A stretch of 64,000 bases of DNA from Nostoc sp. JL33 (GCF_017114985.1 NZ_JABXKP010000045.1:1-64000); one strand, 5' to 3'; counted from the first letter of the stretch, positions 17,575-26,583 are shown. Notes: generated by a model from the sequence alone, not told the origin. Translations and numbers: made by a program.

Positions 17575-17648
17575 TCGACGCTCCTAAATTGAGTCAACTG
17601 GTCTGAGAGATCAATCACCTACATTATTCGCTAAAACACACACTTTTA

Positions 17649-17678
17649 CAGTAGTATTTTTACGTATAAATACTACTG
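17649..17678. promoter_or_regulatory. Inverted repeat upstream of the vWA-PP2C-kinase operon
   Basis: CAGTAGTATTT (17649-17659) and its exact complement AAATACTACTG (17668-17678) are separated by 8 bases, 75 bases upstream of the vWA start. The symmetry and spacing suit a dimeric regulator, and the place suits an operator. It could also be a transcript-end hairpin from the other side, but no gene ends nearby. Confidence 0.45.
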
Positions 17679-17774
17679 TCTATTTGCCTGATTGAAAGCG
17701 TTTGTACTTGTTAGCTGATAAGTACTCGAACAGAATTAATTACACAATGACAGTAAATATTTTTGTCTAGCTAC

Positions 17775-17928
17775 TTATAGCGCTTCTCGGTTGAGTCCAA
17801 TACAGACCTAACAAGAACAGCCCCTTCCCTACAAGGTAAGGGGAGTAAGATTCAAAGCCTCTCTCCTTTTAGGAGAGAGGTTTGGAGAGAGGTCAGAGTC
17901 TATTGCATACAAATGAAAAGCGCTATAA
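17775..17928. repeat. MITE-like repeat with TTATAGCGCTT ends, copy 1
   Basis: The element runs from TTATAGCGCTTCTCGG to the inverted GAAAAGCGCTATAA and contains an internal CTCTCTCC/GGAGAGAG hairpin and pyrimidine/purine-rich tracts. A related copy is at about 27551-27671, sharing the CTCGGTTGA edge. It carries no coding sequence. The rest of 17575-18099 shows no gene. Confidence 0.6.
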
Positions 17929-18099
17929 AGCTTCTTAAATCTACCTATCTCATTAAAATCTTCAGCCTCCTGTAACCTTGGCTACACCTGAGTATTCTTT
18001 TCTTTTCTTCCAGAGGCTATGCGATCGCAAAACTACATAATTCGGTAAAATTGGGTAAAGCAATTTTTGCGCTTGTTAAACAAAGGCATTAGCAAACCC

Positions 18100-19167
18100 A
18101 TGCAACTGAAACTCAGTGCATCTAAACTTCCCTTCGCCCCCCTCCTGTTAATTGCCCCCTTTTTCCTATGGGGGACGGCAATGGTAGCCATGAAAGGAGT
18201 GATACCCCACACCACACCGCTATTCATGGCGGGAGTGCGTTTGATACCAGCAGGGGTGTTAATTCTGATTGCAGCAGCATTCATGGGTAAACCTCAGCCG
18301 AAGGGTTGGGCTGCATGGCTGTGGATTGCCTTATTTGCCCTGATAGATGGGACGCTGTTTCAAGGCTTTTTGGCAGAGGGATTAGTCAGAACCAGTGCGG
18401 GGTTAGGGTCTGTGATGATTGACTCGCAACCCTTGGCTGTTGCCTTGCTGTCGTTGTGGCTATTCCAAGAACACATTGGTTTTTGGGGATGGCTGGGTCT
18501 AGGTTTGGGAGTCACAGGCATTAGTTTAATTGGCTTACCTGATGAGTGGATTTTACATTTTCTCGACTCAGGCGCAAATATCACAGTTGGCAACTGGCAA
18601 GATTTGTTTGCTAGTGGCGAGTGGTTAATGCTGTTAGCAGCGCTATCAATGGCAGTGGGAACAGTGTTGATTCGGTTTGTCTGCCGACATGCTGACCCAG
18701 TAAGCGCTACGGGATGGCACATGATTTTAGGTGGATTGCCACTATGGGGAATTTCATCAGTTGTGGAATCCCAGCAGTGGGAGAATTTAGGAACATCTGA
18801 TTTAGTGGCTTTGAGTTATGCTACCGTATTTGGCAGTGCGATCGCCTACGGATTATTCTTCTACTTTGCCTCTAGCGGCAGTCTCACTAGTCTTAGTTCC
18901 CTCACCTTCCTCACACCCGTATTTGCCCTACTATTCGGCAATCTCTTCCTCTCGGAAGTCCTCAGCCCGTTGCAGTGGGTCGGTGTTTTCCTCACTTTAA
19001 TCAGTATCTATCTGATTAACCAACGTGATACTTTAGCAGGACAAAACGACACAGTTACTGTCGGCGAAATTGCTAATACACAGCAACCTGTCTTAGAACC
19101 ATCTGCTAAAAAATTGAATCCCATAACCCTAGCAGTCAGAGAATCTGAACCAGAAATTGTGCCATAA
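18100..19167 (+). CDS. EamA-family (DMT) transporter
   Basis: The 355-residue membrane protein has about ten hydrophobic segments in two EamA halves: LLLIAPFFLWGTAMVAMKG at the start of the first, and GLFFYFASSGSLTSLSSLTFLTP in the second, the latter a hallmark of the family. A hydrophilic 45-residue tail follows. DMT permeases export metabolites or amino acids; the substrate cannot be read here. The ATG at 18100 begins just before the first helix and is preferred over an upstream TTG at 18067. Confidence 0.88.
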   Translation: MQLKLSASKLPFAPLLLIAPFFLWGTAMVAMKGVIPHTTPLFMAGVRLIPAGVLILIAAAFMGKPQPKGWAAWLWIALFALIDGTLFQGFLAEGLVRTSAGLGSVMIDSQPLAVALLSLWLFQEHIGFWGWLGLGLGVTGISLIGLPDEWILHFLDSGANITVGNWQDLFASGEWLMLLAALSMAVGTVLIRFVCRHADPVSATGWHMILGGLPLWGISSVVESQQWENLGTSDLVALSYATVFGSAIAYGLFFYFASSGSLTSLSSLTFLTPVFALLFGNLFLSEVLSPLQWVGVFLTLISIYLINQRDTLAGQNDTVTVGEIANTQQPVLEPSAKKLNPITLAVRESEPEIVP

Positions 19168-19252
19168 GTAGTAAGTCTCTTTAATTTTGAATTATGAATT
19201 GTTATTGTGGTATCGAAGACTTCAAAAGCACGTTCAGGCTGAAACTTGCAAT

Positions 19253-20395
19253 ATGAGGCTACGCCCTTCCTCAATCTTGATATTTACCTGTTTTTCTTGC
19301 CTGGGTTTTTACCCAAATCCTGCAAGTACAGCTACACCTAACCTAGCACCTGAAATTTTAGAACTTGCACAAGCCAGTTCAACAGTTTCTGCTAGTCCGG
19401 CTGTTTTGAGTCTCGGTAGTCAAGGGTCAGATGTGCAGAGACTACAAACTCAATTAAAGCAGTTGGGATACTACAGTGGCGTGGTCGATGGACAGTACAA
19501 CGCCAGTACGGAAATCGCTGTAGCTAAATTCCAGAAAGCAAAGGGTTTAAAAGTAGATGGCATTACGGGTCTAGGGACTAGAGGGAGACTCCAAGCAGCA
19601 ATGGAGGCCAAAAATCAGATTATCACCTCTCCAATAGTCACCTCTTTTGCTCCGACTTCCAAATCAACTGCAACACCCAAGCCAATCGAGAGAGGTTTTG
19701 CCTGGTGGTTAATATTTGCCATCGGAGTTCTAGGAAGTATTGGCGCACTTATTTACCTGCTGAGGTGGTTTCGTCAGGTCAAACAAGTGCAAAAGTCTGA
19801 AATATCAAATACTAAAAGTTTGAGTGAAGCTAAGATAGACCCGATGACACCATCCTCACCAGAGACTGTAACTAGTCCACAAACAGCTACGCCAGCAGTC
19901 ACCACACGATTACTGCTACCAGAAAAAACCTCGCGGCTTGCTAAACTCAATATCGTTGACGAATTAATTCAAGACTTACACAGTTCTGACCCAGCGAAGC
20001 GGCGCAAGGCTATTTGGGATTTGGGTCAGCAGGGAGATTCGCGGGCAATTCAGCCTATGGTTGACCTGATGATTGATGCTGATTCTCAAGAAAGCAGCTT
20101 AATTTTGGCAGCTTTGGCAGAAATTGGCATCCGCACACTCAAACCGATGAACCGTGCTTTAGCAGTTTCAATCCAAGATGAAAGTCCACAAGTGCGGCAA
20201 AATGCGATCCGTGACCTGACGCGCGTTTATGACATGATGGGTCAAATGAGTCAAATGTTGTGCCATGCGCTGGAAGACCCAGATGCTGAAGTGCAAGCAA
20301 CTGCACGATATGCTTTGACTCAGATGAATCGAATGCGTGGCTTGCCAGAACAACAGAGTCTACCGGAAGATTCGCACAACGATTCACCACAATAA
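19253..20395 (+). CDS. Peptidoglycan-binding and HEAT-repeat membrane protein
   Basis: The 380-residue protein begins with a signal peptide or lipoprotein-like leader (SILIFTCFSCLGFYPNP). A PG_binding_1 domain follows at about 58-105 (LGSQGSDVQRLQTQLKQLGYY, TEIAVAKFQKAKGL, DGITGLGTR). One transmembrane helix (WWLIFAIGVLGSIGALIYLL, about 155-174) comes next, then a disordered linker and a C-terminal domain with HEAT-like repeats (DPAKRRKAIWDLGQQGDSRAI, DPDAEVQATARYAL). It would link the cell wall to a cytoplasmic scaffold. ATG at 19253 is chosen because the 22 codons above it are not family-like. Confidence 0.82.
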   Translation: MRLRPSSILIFTCFSCLGFYPNPASTATPNLAPEILELAQASSTVSASPAVLSLGSQGSDVQRLQTQLKQLGYYSGVVDGQYNASTEIAVAKFQKAKGLKVDGITGLGTRGRLQAAMEAKNQIITSPIVTSFAPTSKSTATPKPIERGFAWWLIFAIGVLGSIGALIYLLRWFRQVKQVQKSEISNTKSLSEAKIDPMTPSSPETVTSPQTATPAVTTRLLLPEKTSRLAKLNIVDELIQDLHSSDPAKRRKAIWDLGQQGDSRAIQPMVDLMIDADSQESSLILAALAEIGIRTLKPMNRALAVSIQDESPQVRQNAIRDLTRVYDMMGQMSQMLCHALEDPDAEVQATARYALTQMNRMRGLPEQQSLPEDSHNDSPQ

Positions 20396-20397
20396 AT

Positions 20398-20853
20398 CTA
20401 AAAATTTTTCAACTGGATTTGGATATTGGTGTTCGGGCCTGCGACTAAAAATGCCGCTTCGCTAAATTTGGGCGCACTTGTGCGAATTTCTGGGTTGCTG
20501 GAAAATCCAAAGCCTTCCTTTGGTATACCAAAAATATTGCTATTGAGAGTGCCGTCATTATTTTGATCGTGGAAGACAGCAACGGCATAACTACCTGCTT
20601 TCAAGTTCTCAAAGGTAATGTTTAAGGGAGTCTCAGTAATCTTACTACACTGCTTTTGTAAGGCGCGATCGCGATCGCTAGGAAATCCTTCGCTGCTTGC
20701 AAATATACTGGCACAGACTTGTCCTTGTTTATTCTTCAAGCCATCAATTTCCACGGTGAGTTTGCCGTTAAAATTTGCCTTGGCACTACATGACCATGCC
20801 AGATTTCCCAGAACTGCCAATAGCAGTATACTAACTCTCAATCCTTTAACCAT
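20398..20853 (-). CDS. DUF2141 secreted protein
   Basis: The 151-residue protein has a signal peptide (LRVSILLLAVLGNLAWSCSA) and a beta-sandwich domain of the DUF2141 type, with GQVCASIFASSEGFPSD, NLKAGSYAVAVFHDQNNDGTLN, and IFGIPKEGFGFSSNPEI. The last two segments are the family signature. The function of the family is not known; it is exported to the periplasm or surface. It converges on the HEAT protein gene with only 2 bases between the stops. Confidence 0.85.
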   Translation of the reverse strand: MVKGLRVSILLLAVLGNLAWSCSAKANFNGKLTVEIDGLKNKQGQVCASIFASSEGFPSDRDRALQKQCSKITETPLNITFENLKAGSYAVAVFHDQNNDGTLNSNIFGIPKEGFGFSSNPEIRTSAPKFSEAAFLVAGPNTNIQIQLKNF

Positions 20854-21243
20854 AAAATTTTCATAGGATAAAATAAGTTACAAAAACCAGTGTTCATCAA
20901 GAACACTAAAAAGGCAGCGATCGCAAAATAAATACGTTAGTGAGTCGTAAGCAATTTATACAACATATTCTAACTACCGTACAATGACTGTTTTTCTTTT
21001 TAAATGTTGAGAAAAGTGACGGACTGTAGAGATAAACTCAAGGCGGAGGTGAAGATCATTCATCTCTGCGAAAAAATTGTATTAAAAGTAACGCAGATTT
21101 CCAATATCTATCCTGAAATAGCAGCTTGGTCGAGCTATTTACAAAAGAGTTTCTTGCTGACTATAACAAGCGATCGCAATTTTGCCATAACCTATAAAGA
21201 AATCTACCGCACCCCCATCAACAATTAACTACCACTGGGAATC
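20854..21243. other. Intergenic stretch without a convincing gene
   Basis: A 74-codon open frame lies at 21004-21228 on the plus strand, but it has no ribosome site, no domain I recognise and a composition like the decayed DNA around it. I do not call it a gene. Confidence 0.4.
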
Positions 21244-21489
21244 TAGAGACCACCGATTTGGATCGTGACATTTAAACCGTAGTCTTTGTAGATATCCGTG
21301 GCGGTTCCCTGGTAAAATCTGCCGTGTTCTGCTTATGCTATCCAGTTTGTACTAAAGCTAACTTTATCCAACCGAGAATTGCTATTTGACGGTTGGTTGC
21401 TGTTAGTACAAGCAGCAATAACGCTACTATCAATCCAGATAGAACCGTATTGAATAAAATTGCGGCGACTAAGGCGATGAATCGCTGTT
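21244..21489 (-). pseudogene. Relic of an ABC transporter substrate-binding protein (NMT1/SsuA type)
   Basis: Reading leftward, one frame gives RRNFIQYGSIWIDSSVIAACTNSN, a twin-arginine/lipoprotein-like leader ending in Ala-Ala-Cys, then LDKVSFSTNWIA, a TAA (21333-21335) where a Glu codon is expected, then AEHGRFYQGTATDIYKDYGL and NVTIQIGG. The family pattern is NW..EAEHGGFYQA...YKKYGLDV, so this is the N-terminus of an NMT1/THI5-like solute-binding protein. It stops at a TAG at 21244 and the remaining 250 residues are gone. No transporter genes remain nearby. (Motif strings shown are shortened.). Confidence 0.78.
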
Positions 21490-21617
21490 CATGAGGGTGA
21501 TGACAGATTCATAAAACAGTATAATTCTCTGTTTTAACTGTCTTTGCTCGAATTCGCATCTAGCCGACTACCAGCAGGATGCTTACCCGATAGCATTCCT
21601 TGAACATTTTGAATTGC

Positions 21618-22100
21618 TTATCTGCTGTTGTAGCTGAATCTAAATGTACATTCTAGAATCAACTTTTGATTGACTAGCGAATAAGGCTGAATTTCTAGAG
21701 CACTTTGAAAAGCTCGGATCGCTTGACTATACTCTCCTAGTGCCGCATAACACAAGCCCATACCGTGAAGCGCTCCAAAATGTATTGGATTTATCTGCAC
21801 AACCATCTGACAATCTAGCAGAGATTTTTGATAATCACCAATACTGTAATAGAGGAAAGCACGGCGATTCCAAGCTTCGGCAAAATCTGGCTGCTCTTTT
21901 ATTAGTGCCGTCAGGGCTGTTTGGGCTTGAGTAATTTCACCTGCATCCAGTAACTTTTGACTGCGATCAATTATTTCCAGCCCATAGATTCCCTTTTGCT
22001 GAAACCAGATTCGCCAGATTTTTCTAGTTGCCTTTTCCCGGACTGTGGCATCCGGGTTTTTCAATTCTTCAAGTAAGGAATTAATAGATAAAGAATCCAT
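21618..22100 (-). CDS. Tetratricopeptide repeat protein
   Basis: The 160-residue protein has about two and a half TPR units: AQTALTALIKEQPDFAEAWN, RRAFLYYSIGDYQKSLLDCQ, INPIHFGALHGMGLCYAALG and EYSQAIRAFQSALEIQPY. The first 40 residues (LLEELKNPDATVREKATRKIW) look like a single HEAT-type helix pair. Such proteins act as protein-binding scaffolds; no partner can be named. It is a single gene followed by decayed DNA on both sides. Confidence 0.85.
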   Translation of the reverse strand: MDSLSINSLLEELKNPDATVREKATRKIWRIWFQQKGIYGLEIIDRSQKLLDAGEITQAQTALTALIKEQPDFAEAWNRRAFLYYSIGDYQKSLLDCQMVVQINPIHFGALHGMGLCYAALGEYSQAIRAFQSALEIQPYSLVNQKLILECTFRFSYNSR

Positions 22101-22461
22101 GAATTTGAGATCAGTGAATATACCTTTGTATTAACTTTCTCACAAAATATATGGATTAAATCATTTTTAAAGTCATCTTTAAATTTGCGGTGATTAATTG
22201 CTAATTATGAATTTACTGTGTTCTTTCTTGTATTCAGTAATATGACTAATACCATACTCGACATCTAGAATCATAAATAGTTAGTCATTAAGATACCATT
22301 TAAAAGAAAAACTCGCTAAAGGTAGTTGACAGAACCATAGTGACTAATAATCCATAAAAACTAATGACTATGCCAAAACAAAACGAGGTTTCCAGGAGCA
22401 AGCCAAAAAATAGCGTTGTTTAATTTTTTTATTTAATCCACGTTCACTTTTTGGCATACTA

Positions 22462-22524
22462 AATGTGCCCCTATATACCGCCACCATTGATGACCATTTG
22501 GATGAACAGGGCTATATTATTCCG
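22462..22524 (+). pseudogene. Short relic of uracil phosphoribosyltransferase (upp) 3' end
   Basis: One frame gives NVPLYTATIDDHLDEQGYI followed by IP, then loses the GLGDAGDR tail expected in the family. The pattern Tyr-Thr-Ala-x-Ile-Asp-x-x-Leu-x-x-x-Gly-Tyr-Ile-Pro is that of the C-terminal part of uracil phosphoribosyltransferase. Only about 21 codons remain, with stops before and after. The rest of the 22101-22559 gap shows no gene. Confidence 0.55.
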
Positions 22525-22559
22525 ATTAACAACTTTTACCTTCCTCAAATTTGGGTAGT

Positions 22560-23885
22560 TCACCCCTCAAGTAACTGACGTGCAAAAGCGATCGCCTCTG
22601 TTGATGTTGAGACTTTCCCCTCAGCTTGTGCTACACCAATTTCTGTCAACAGTTGGCCGATGATTGACGAAGCTGGAATATCTAATGCTATAATCAACTC
22701 CTTCCCGCTTACTAGTGGAGTGGGATGAGCGACCAGATCATCAGGGTTCAGGTAGCGGTTGATCAAAGGTGCCAAGACTTGGTAGCCTCTTGCTTTGGTT
22801 TCCTCTGTTGTAGCGACTGCTGAGTGTAGTGGCTTGTCACCAGACATCGCCTCTACCAAATTATTAAGTGCTACAGCTAGCACTGCCGTAGCGGGAAACA
22901 CCATATCTGCGTCATGGAACAAAAAGTATTGTTCTCGTAAGGACATATCGACTACTTGAAACTGCGGTAACATATCGACTACTTGAAACTGCGGTAACAG
23001 TTTGAGGGCAGTGGTTACACCCCGGATTTCGGCACGACTATAAGTTAGTTTCTGTAGCTCTATTTCTGCTAATTCTGGATCTGGGTTGACAAGACAAGCA
23101 AGTTTGGCAATACCTAACCAAGTGGTTTTGATACTATCGCGGACATACTCTTGCAGTTGTGTCCCTAATTGTGGCCAATTTTGGGTGAGTAAGGCAGCTG
23201 CATTGTCAACTGTTGCAAGTTTGAGCAAGCTTTCACGGGTGGCATTTTTGAAGAAAGGGGCAAGTAAACCATCTTCCCAAGCACTTGTAATCCAAGGAGT
23301 AGCCTGAGAATTGCTGAGGAGATAGCCAATTTCTACCCTAACTCGTTCGGCTGCAACTTTGCTGATATGTGATGCCAAAGAACGAATTGCGGCTTGGGTA
23401 ACTGGCTCAATCCTAAAACCTAGTTGGGCGGCTTGGCGATAAGCTCGCATTAACCGCAAAGGGTCATCTTCTAGGTTCTGTGGTGATACCATTCGCAAAA
23501 TCCCCTGTTGTAAGTCTACATAACCTTGCAGAGGATCCATAATTTCTTGTGTATGGGGATTATAAGCGATCGCATTTACTGTAAAATCTCGTCTGTGCAA
23601 ATCAACTTCTAAACTATTTCCTTCCTGTTGGGCAAAGTCAGCTGTAGCGTGGGGAAAAACCACGCGGGCAATTTGTCGTTTGGCATCGAGTAACACAAAA
23701 CCAGCTTTATAATGATGAGCGATCGCTCTGGCTACCTTTACCGCCTTAGATGGTATAACAAAATCTAGATCCAGATATTCACGAGTTCTGCCAAGGATCG
23801 CATCTCGGACAGCGCCACCTACCATGTAAGCGGGTTGTGGCAGGAATTCCAAGCTAAAAGGCCAATTTTCGGGAGCTAATACCAT
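22560..23885 (-). CDS. CCA tRNA nucleotidyltransferase / poly(A) polymerase family
   Basis: The 441-residue class II nucleotidyltransferase has the Gly-Gly motif and catalytic Asp pair (GGAVRDAILGR, LDLDFVIP), the HRRDFTVNAIAYNP nucleotide-recognition element, and the DDPLRLMRAYRQAAQLGFRI helix. It should add or repair the 3' CCA end of tRNAs. Cyanobacteria often split CC- and A-adding between two enzymes, so the exact specificity is open. An in-frame duplication of nine residues (LPQFQVVDM twice, about 297-314) comes from a 27-bp tandem repeat at 22943-22996. Confidence 0.9.
   Translation of the reverse strand: MVLAPENWPFSLEFLPQPAYMVGGAVRDAILGRTREYLDLDFVIPSKAVKVARAIAHHYKAGFVLLDAKRQIARVVFPHATADFAQQEGNSLEVDLHRRDFTVNAIAYNPHTQEIMDPLQGYVDLQQGILRMVSPQNLEDDPLRLMRAYRQAAQLGFRIEPVTQAAIRSLASHISKVAAERVRVEIGYLLSNSQATPWITSAWEDGLLAPFFKNATRESLLKLATVDNAAALLTQNWPQLGTQLQEYVRDSIKTTWLGIAKLACLVNPDPELAEIELQKLTYSRAEIRGVTTALKLLPQFQVVDMLPQFQVVDMSLREQYFLFHDADMVFPATAVLAVALNNLVEAMSGDKPLHSAVATTEETKARGYQVLAPLINRYLNPDDLVAHPTPLVSGKELIIALDIPASSIIGQLLTEIGVAQAEGKVSTSTEAIAFARQLLEG
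22943..22996 (-). repeat. 27-bp perfect tandem duplication inside the tRNA nucleotidyltransferase gene
   Basis: The unit starting ACATATCGACTACTTGAA is present twice, head to tail, with no mismatch. It keeps the frame and adds nine residues in the C-terminal helical region. Identity of the two copies suggests a very recent slippage event. Confidence 0.9.
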
Positions 23886-23987
23886 TTTGGATTTTAGATT
23901 TTAGATTTTAGATTGTGTACTCCTACGGTGAAGCAAGCTACGAGTAGCATCTTGTAGAGAAATAGAGGCTACGCTCTCAGTGGCGGA

Positions 23988-24087
23988 TCTGAATCCCCCA
24001 CGCTATTGATTTTCACAGAAGGCGGACTTTCCTTGCTTTGCTCCTGAATTCTGACTTCTGACTTCTGAATTCTGAATTCTTCTTCAA
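23988..24087. repeat. Half copy of the GAATTC...GACTCC palindromic repeat
   Basis: The sequence CCCCCACGCT near 23997 and CTCCTGAATTCTGACTTCTGA to CTTCTTCAA near 24041-24087 match the right half of the element at 41777-41920. The left arm is missing or too decayed to place. It lies in the gap between the nucleotidyltransferase gene and ycf34. Confidence 0.55.
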
Positions 24088-24177
24088 GCATTGTAATAAA
24101 AATCAACCTAGCAACTCATGAATAACAGTTGGGCTTAAGCTAGATTAACAATAAAGGCCCCTGGAGTTGGTTCTATT

Positions 24178-24426
24178 ATGTGTATTTGCGTGAACTGCCA
24201 CTATGTAGACAGATGTGTTACCTATCATGCCGTAGAAGGGCAGCACCAACAGCCTCACTTGACCGAAACACCAAATTTTGATCCCAATGAACCTTCGATC
24301 AATGTCAACATTCGGACTCAAGAGGATGTAATTGAAATGGAATGGGATGTTGTTGGTTGTCTGAGCTTTAAGCGGGAAACGGGTAAGTGGTCGAAGTTGC
24401 GTCCTGGTGAATTAGTGCCGACTTGA
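24178..24426 (+). CDS. ycf34: Ycf34-family protein
   Basis: The 82-residue protein begins MCICVNCHYVDRC, the Ycf34 signature with four cysteines in the first 13 residues, then CVTYHAVEGQH and the family's C-terminal WDVVGCLSFKRETGKWSKLRPGELVPT (shown by key words VGCLSFKRETGKW). Ycf34 is encoded in cyanobacteria and red-algal plastids; the Synechocystis protein was reported to bind an iron-sulfur cluster and affect photosynthetic electron transport. It is monocistronic with a strong terminator. A decayed second copy is at 26302-26376. Confidence 0.92.
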   Translation: MCICVNCHYVDRCVTYHAVEGQHQQPHLTETPNFDPNEPSINVNIRTQEDVIEMEWDVVGCLSFKRETGKWSKLRPGELVPT

Positions 24427-24454
24427 TAGAAAATGATTGGTGTATCTTTAAGGT

Positions 24455-24480
24455 GACTACTGCACTAAACAGCAGTAGTC
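24455..24480 (+). terminator. Rho-independent terminator of ycf34
   Basis: GACTACTGC (24455-24463) pairs perfectly with GCAGTAGTC (24472-24480) across an 8-base loop, followed by GTAAATATTTTTCTT with a T-run. It begins 29 bases after the ycf34 stop. The remaining sequence to 24733 holds no gene. Confidence 0.8.
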
Positions 24481-24733
24481 GTAAATATTTTTCTTATGAA
24501 CTATAAGGGCAACTTTACCCGCATCTCTCCCAAGTCAGAAATGCGGGTAAAAAGTTTGTACTCTCCTTTGCCTTCTTCTGCCCCGTCTGATACTGGTAGG
24601 CATCAGCCATTCCTGCATTAACTTTGAATTAATCTTTGCTTAAAGATAGCTTAATCATTAGGCATAGATAATGACAAAGTGAAAAAAAATACAATATCCC
24701 TCAGTAAATATTGTCTCTATTAGAAATACTGAT

Positions 24734-26134
24734 ATGCTCAAGAGAAATCTAATTGTGTTCTTGTTAGCGTCATTTTTTGCTGCCCCCGCCGCCAACGCAG
24801 AGGTTAAGCTGGTCGCAATTGGAAGCCTGAGTGGTAACATCAGCGATCTCTCCAGCAAAACCTCCGCTCCGCTCGAAAGTGGTGTTCCGGGAAACCTCCT
24901 CGGTGGTTTTGGGTCAGGACTAGCCTACGCTGGCCGTAACACCTTCATCGCTATCCCAGATCGGGGGCCGAATGCCAAGGCATACAATAGCGCTGTGGAT
25001 GACACAACATCCTATATTAACCGCTTCCAAACCATCCGTCTGAAACTCGAACCAAGCCGCTTTGGTTCAGCGTTACCTTTTACTCTTACTCCTTCTCTAA
25101 TTGACACAACCCTGCTATCGAGCAAGAAACCTCTCTACTACGGTACTGGGGTGGGGCTGGGAGTGCCTAGCGGTGTCCCTGCACTGAATGCCAAGAATAC
25201 CTACTATTTCACTGGGCGCTCAGACAACTTCGACCCCACCCAGATATCGACCAATCCGAATAATGCCCGCTTCGATCCTGAAGGCGTGCGTGTATCCAAT
25301 GACGGTGAGTCCATCTTTATCTCCGATGAATACGGCCCCTATGTGTACCAATTCAACCGCCAGACAGGTAAGCGCATCAAGGTCTTTACGCTCGACAGCA
25401 AGTTCGCAGTCAAAAACCTAAATCCTGTTGGTGATACAGAGATTAGCAGTAACACGTCTGGACGTGTTGCAAACAAGGGTATGGAAGGTCTGGCGATTAC
25501 CCCTGATGGCAAGACTCTAGTCGGCATCATGCAGAGTCCGTTGCTCCAGGACGGCGGTACTAATGGCGCTTACACCAGAATTGTTAAGATCGACATTGCA
25601 ACAGGTGCCACCCAGGAATACGCCTATAAGCTAGATAATATCGGCACCGCAGCTAAACCGAAATACCCGACAGTAAGTGAGATTTTGGCGATCAGCGATC
25701 GCGAATTCCTGGTAGACGAACGAGATGGCAAGGGGTTAGGCGACGGCTCTCAGGCTGCCTTCAAGAAGATATACCGTATCGATCTGACCAATGCTCAAGA
25801 AGTAAGCAATATCACCGGGGAAAAGAACCTTGCTGGTAAGGCAGTTAGCAAGACCCTGTTCCTTGATGTAGTAGCTACGCTCATTAAGAATGGGATTAAA
25901 ACAGAGGACATACCTGCCAAGCTTGAAGGTTTGGCTTTCGGATCAGATGTGGTTATCAACGGTGTAATCAAGCATACGCTTTTCATCAGCAACGATAACG
26001 ACTTCATTGGTAGCATAACGCCGGACACTTACCATCCAGCAGGTATTGACAACCCAAACAAGTTTTTCGTCTTTGCAATTGACACTACTGATATCCCAGG
26101 CTTCGTACCCCAGAAGATTAAAGGGCGGTATTGA
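24734..26134 (+). CDS. Secreted esterase-like phytase family protein
   Basis: The 466-residue protein has a signal peptide (LIVFLLASFFAAPAANA) and a beta-propeller of the esterase-like activity of phytase family. Diagnostic segments are LLGGFGSGLAYAGRNTFIAIPDRGPN, FDPEGVRVSNDGESIFISDEYGPY, KGMEGLAITPDGKTLVGIMQSP and KLEGLAFGSDVV (shown as key words). The family hydrolyses phosphate or carboxyl esters outside the cell. It is a single gene; codon use looks somewhat richer in C/G at third positions than its neighbours, which may hint at transfer. Substrate is unknown. Confidence 0.85.
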   Translation: MLKRNLIVFLLASFFAAPAANAEVKLVAIGSLSGNISDLSSKTSAPLESGVPGNLLGGFGSGLAYAGRNTFIAIPDRGPNAKAYNSAVDDTTSYINRFQTIRLKLEPSRFGSALPFTLTPSLIDTTLLSSKKPLYYGTGVGLGVPSGVPALNAKNTYYFTGRSDNFDPTQISTNPNNARFDPEGVRVSNDGESIFISDEYGPYVYQFNRQTGKRIKVFTLDSKFAVKNLNPVGDTEISSNTSGRVANKGMEGLAITPDGKTLVGIMQSPLLQDGGTNGAYTRIVKIDIATGATQEYAYKLDNIGTAAKPKYPTVSEILAISDREFLVDERDGKGLGDGSQAAFKKIYRIDLTNAQEVSNITGEKNLAGKAVSKTLFLDVVATLIKNGIKTEDIPAKLEGLAFGSDVVINGVIKHTLFISNDNDFIGSITPDTYHPAGIDNPNKFFVFAIDTTDIPGFVPQKIKGRY

Positions 26135-26301
26135 TATCCGGCGTTCCGGGAAAGAGAATGGTAGAAGTATCTCTTGTGGGATTGGGCATCTTCCCATTGG
26201 TGTCAAGTTAAGAAAATTAGAGTCTTGTCAAATGGGTTAAAACTCAACATATAGCAATCCTATGTCCAGATCCCCGATTTCTTAAAGAAGTCGGGGATCT
26301 A

Positions 26302-26376
26302 AATTTGGAAAATTTTGATCCGAATGAACTTTCTATCAATGTCAACATTCGGACGCAAGATGATGTGATTGAATAG
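26302..26376 (+). pseudogene. Decayed second copy of ycf34
   Basis: The frame NFDPNELSINVNIRTQDDVIE, ended by TAG at 26374-26376, matches residues 33-53 of the intact Ycf34 at 24178-24426 with only a few changes (Pro to Leu, Glu to Asp). The cysteine-rich start and the C-terminal half are gone. The copy lies 1.9 kb downstream of the intact gene, so an old local duplication flanking the phytase-like gene is likely. Confidence 0.82.
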
Positions 26377-26448
26377 ATGAATCAAGTCAACTCTAAAAAA
26401 TCAATATTTTAATTAACACAGTCTATAGAATCTCCATCTTTACCCAGA

Positions 26449-26583
26449 ACAGATGAATCTAGAAAAATTCGTCAGACATTTCTGAGATTATCTGAAATCT
26501 TTCATCCTGATAAGGTAAAAGACAGCGAGACACAAAGGTATGATACAGATGGGGATAACGATGGGCGGCAAGAGAATTTTTAA
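26449..26583 (+). pseudogene. Relic of a J-domain-containing protein
   Basis: The frame gives SRKIRQTFLRLSEIFHPDKV and KDSETQRY, ended by TAA at 26581-26583. His-Pro-Asp inside LSEIFHPDKV is the J-domain signature and KDSETQ is the usual continuation in cyanobacterial members, after which the frame drifts (DTDGDNDG). About 40 codons survive. The coiled-coil gene follows 85 bases later. Confidence 0.6.

Noticed and set aside
21004-21228. 74-codon open frame
   Set aside because: No ribosome site, no recognisable domain and location among decayed sequence.
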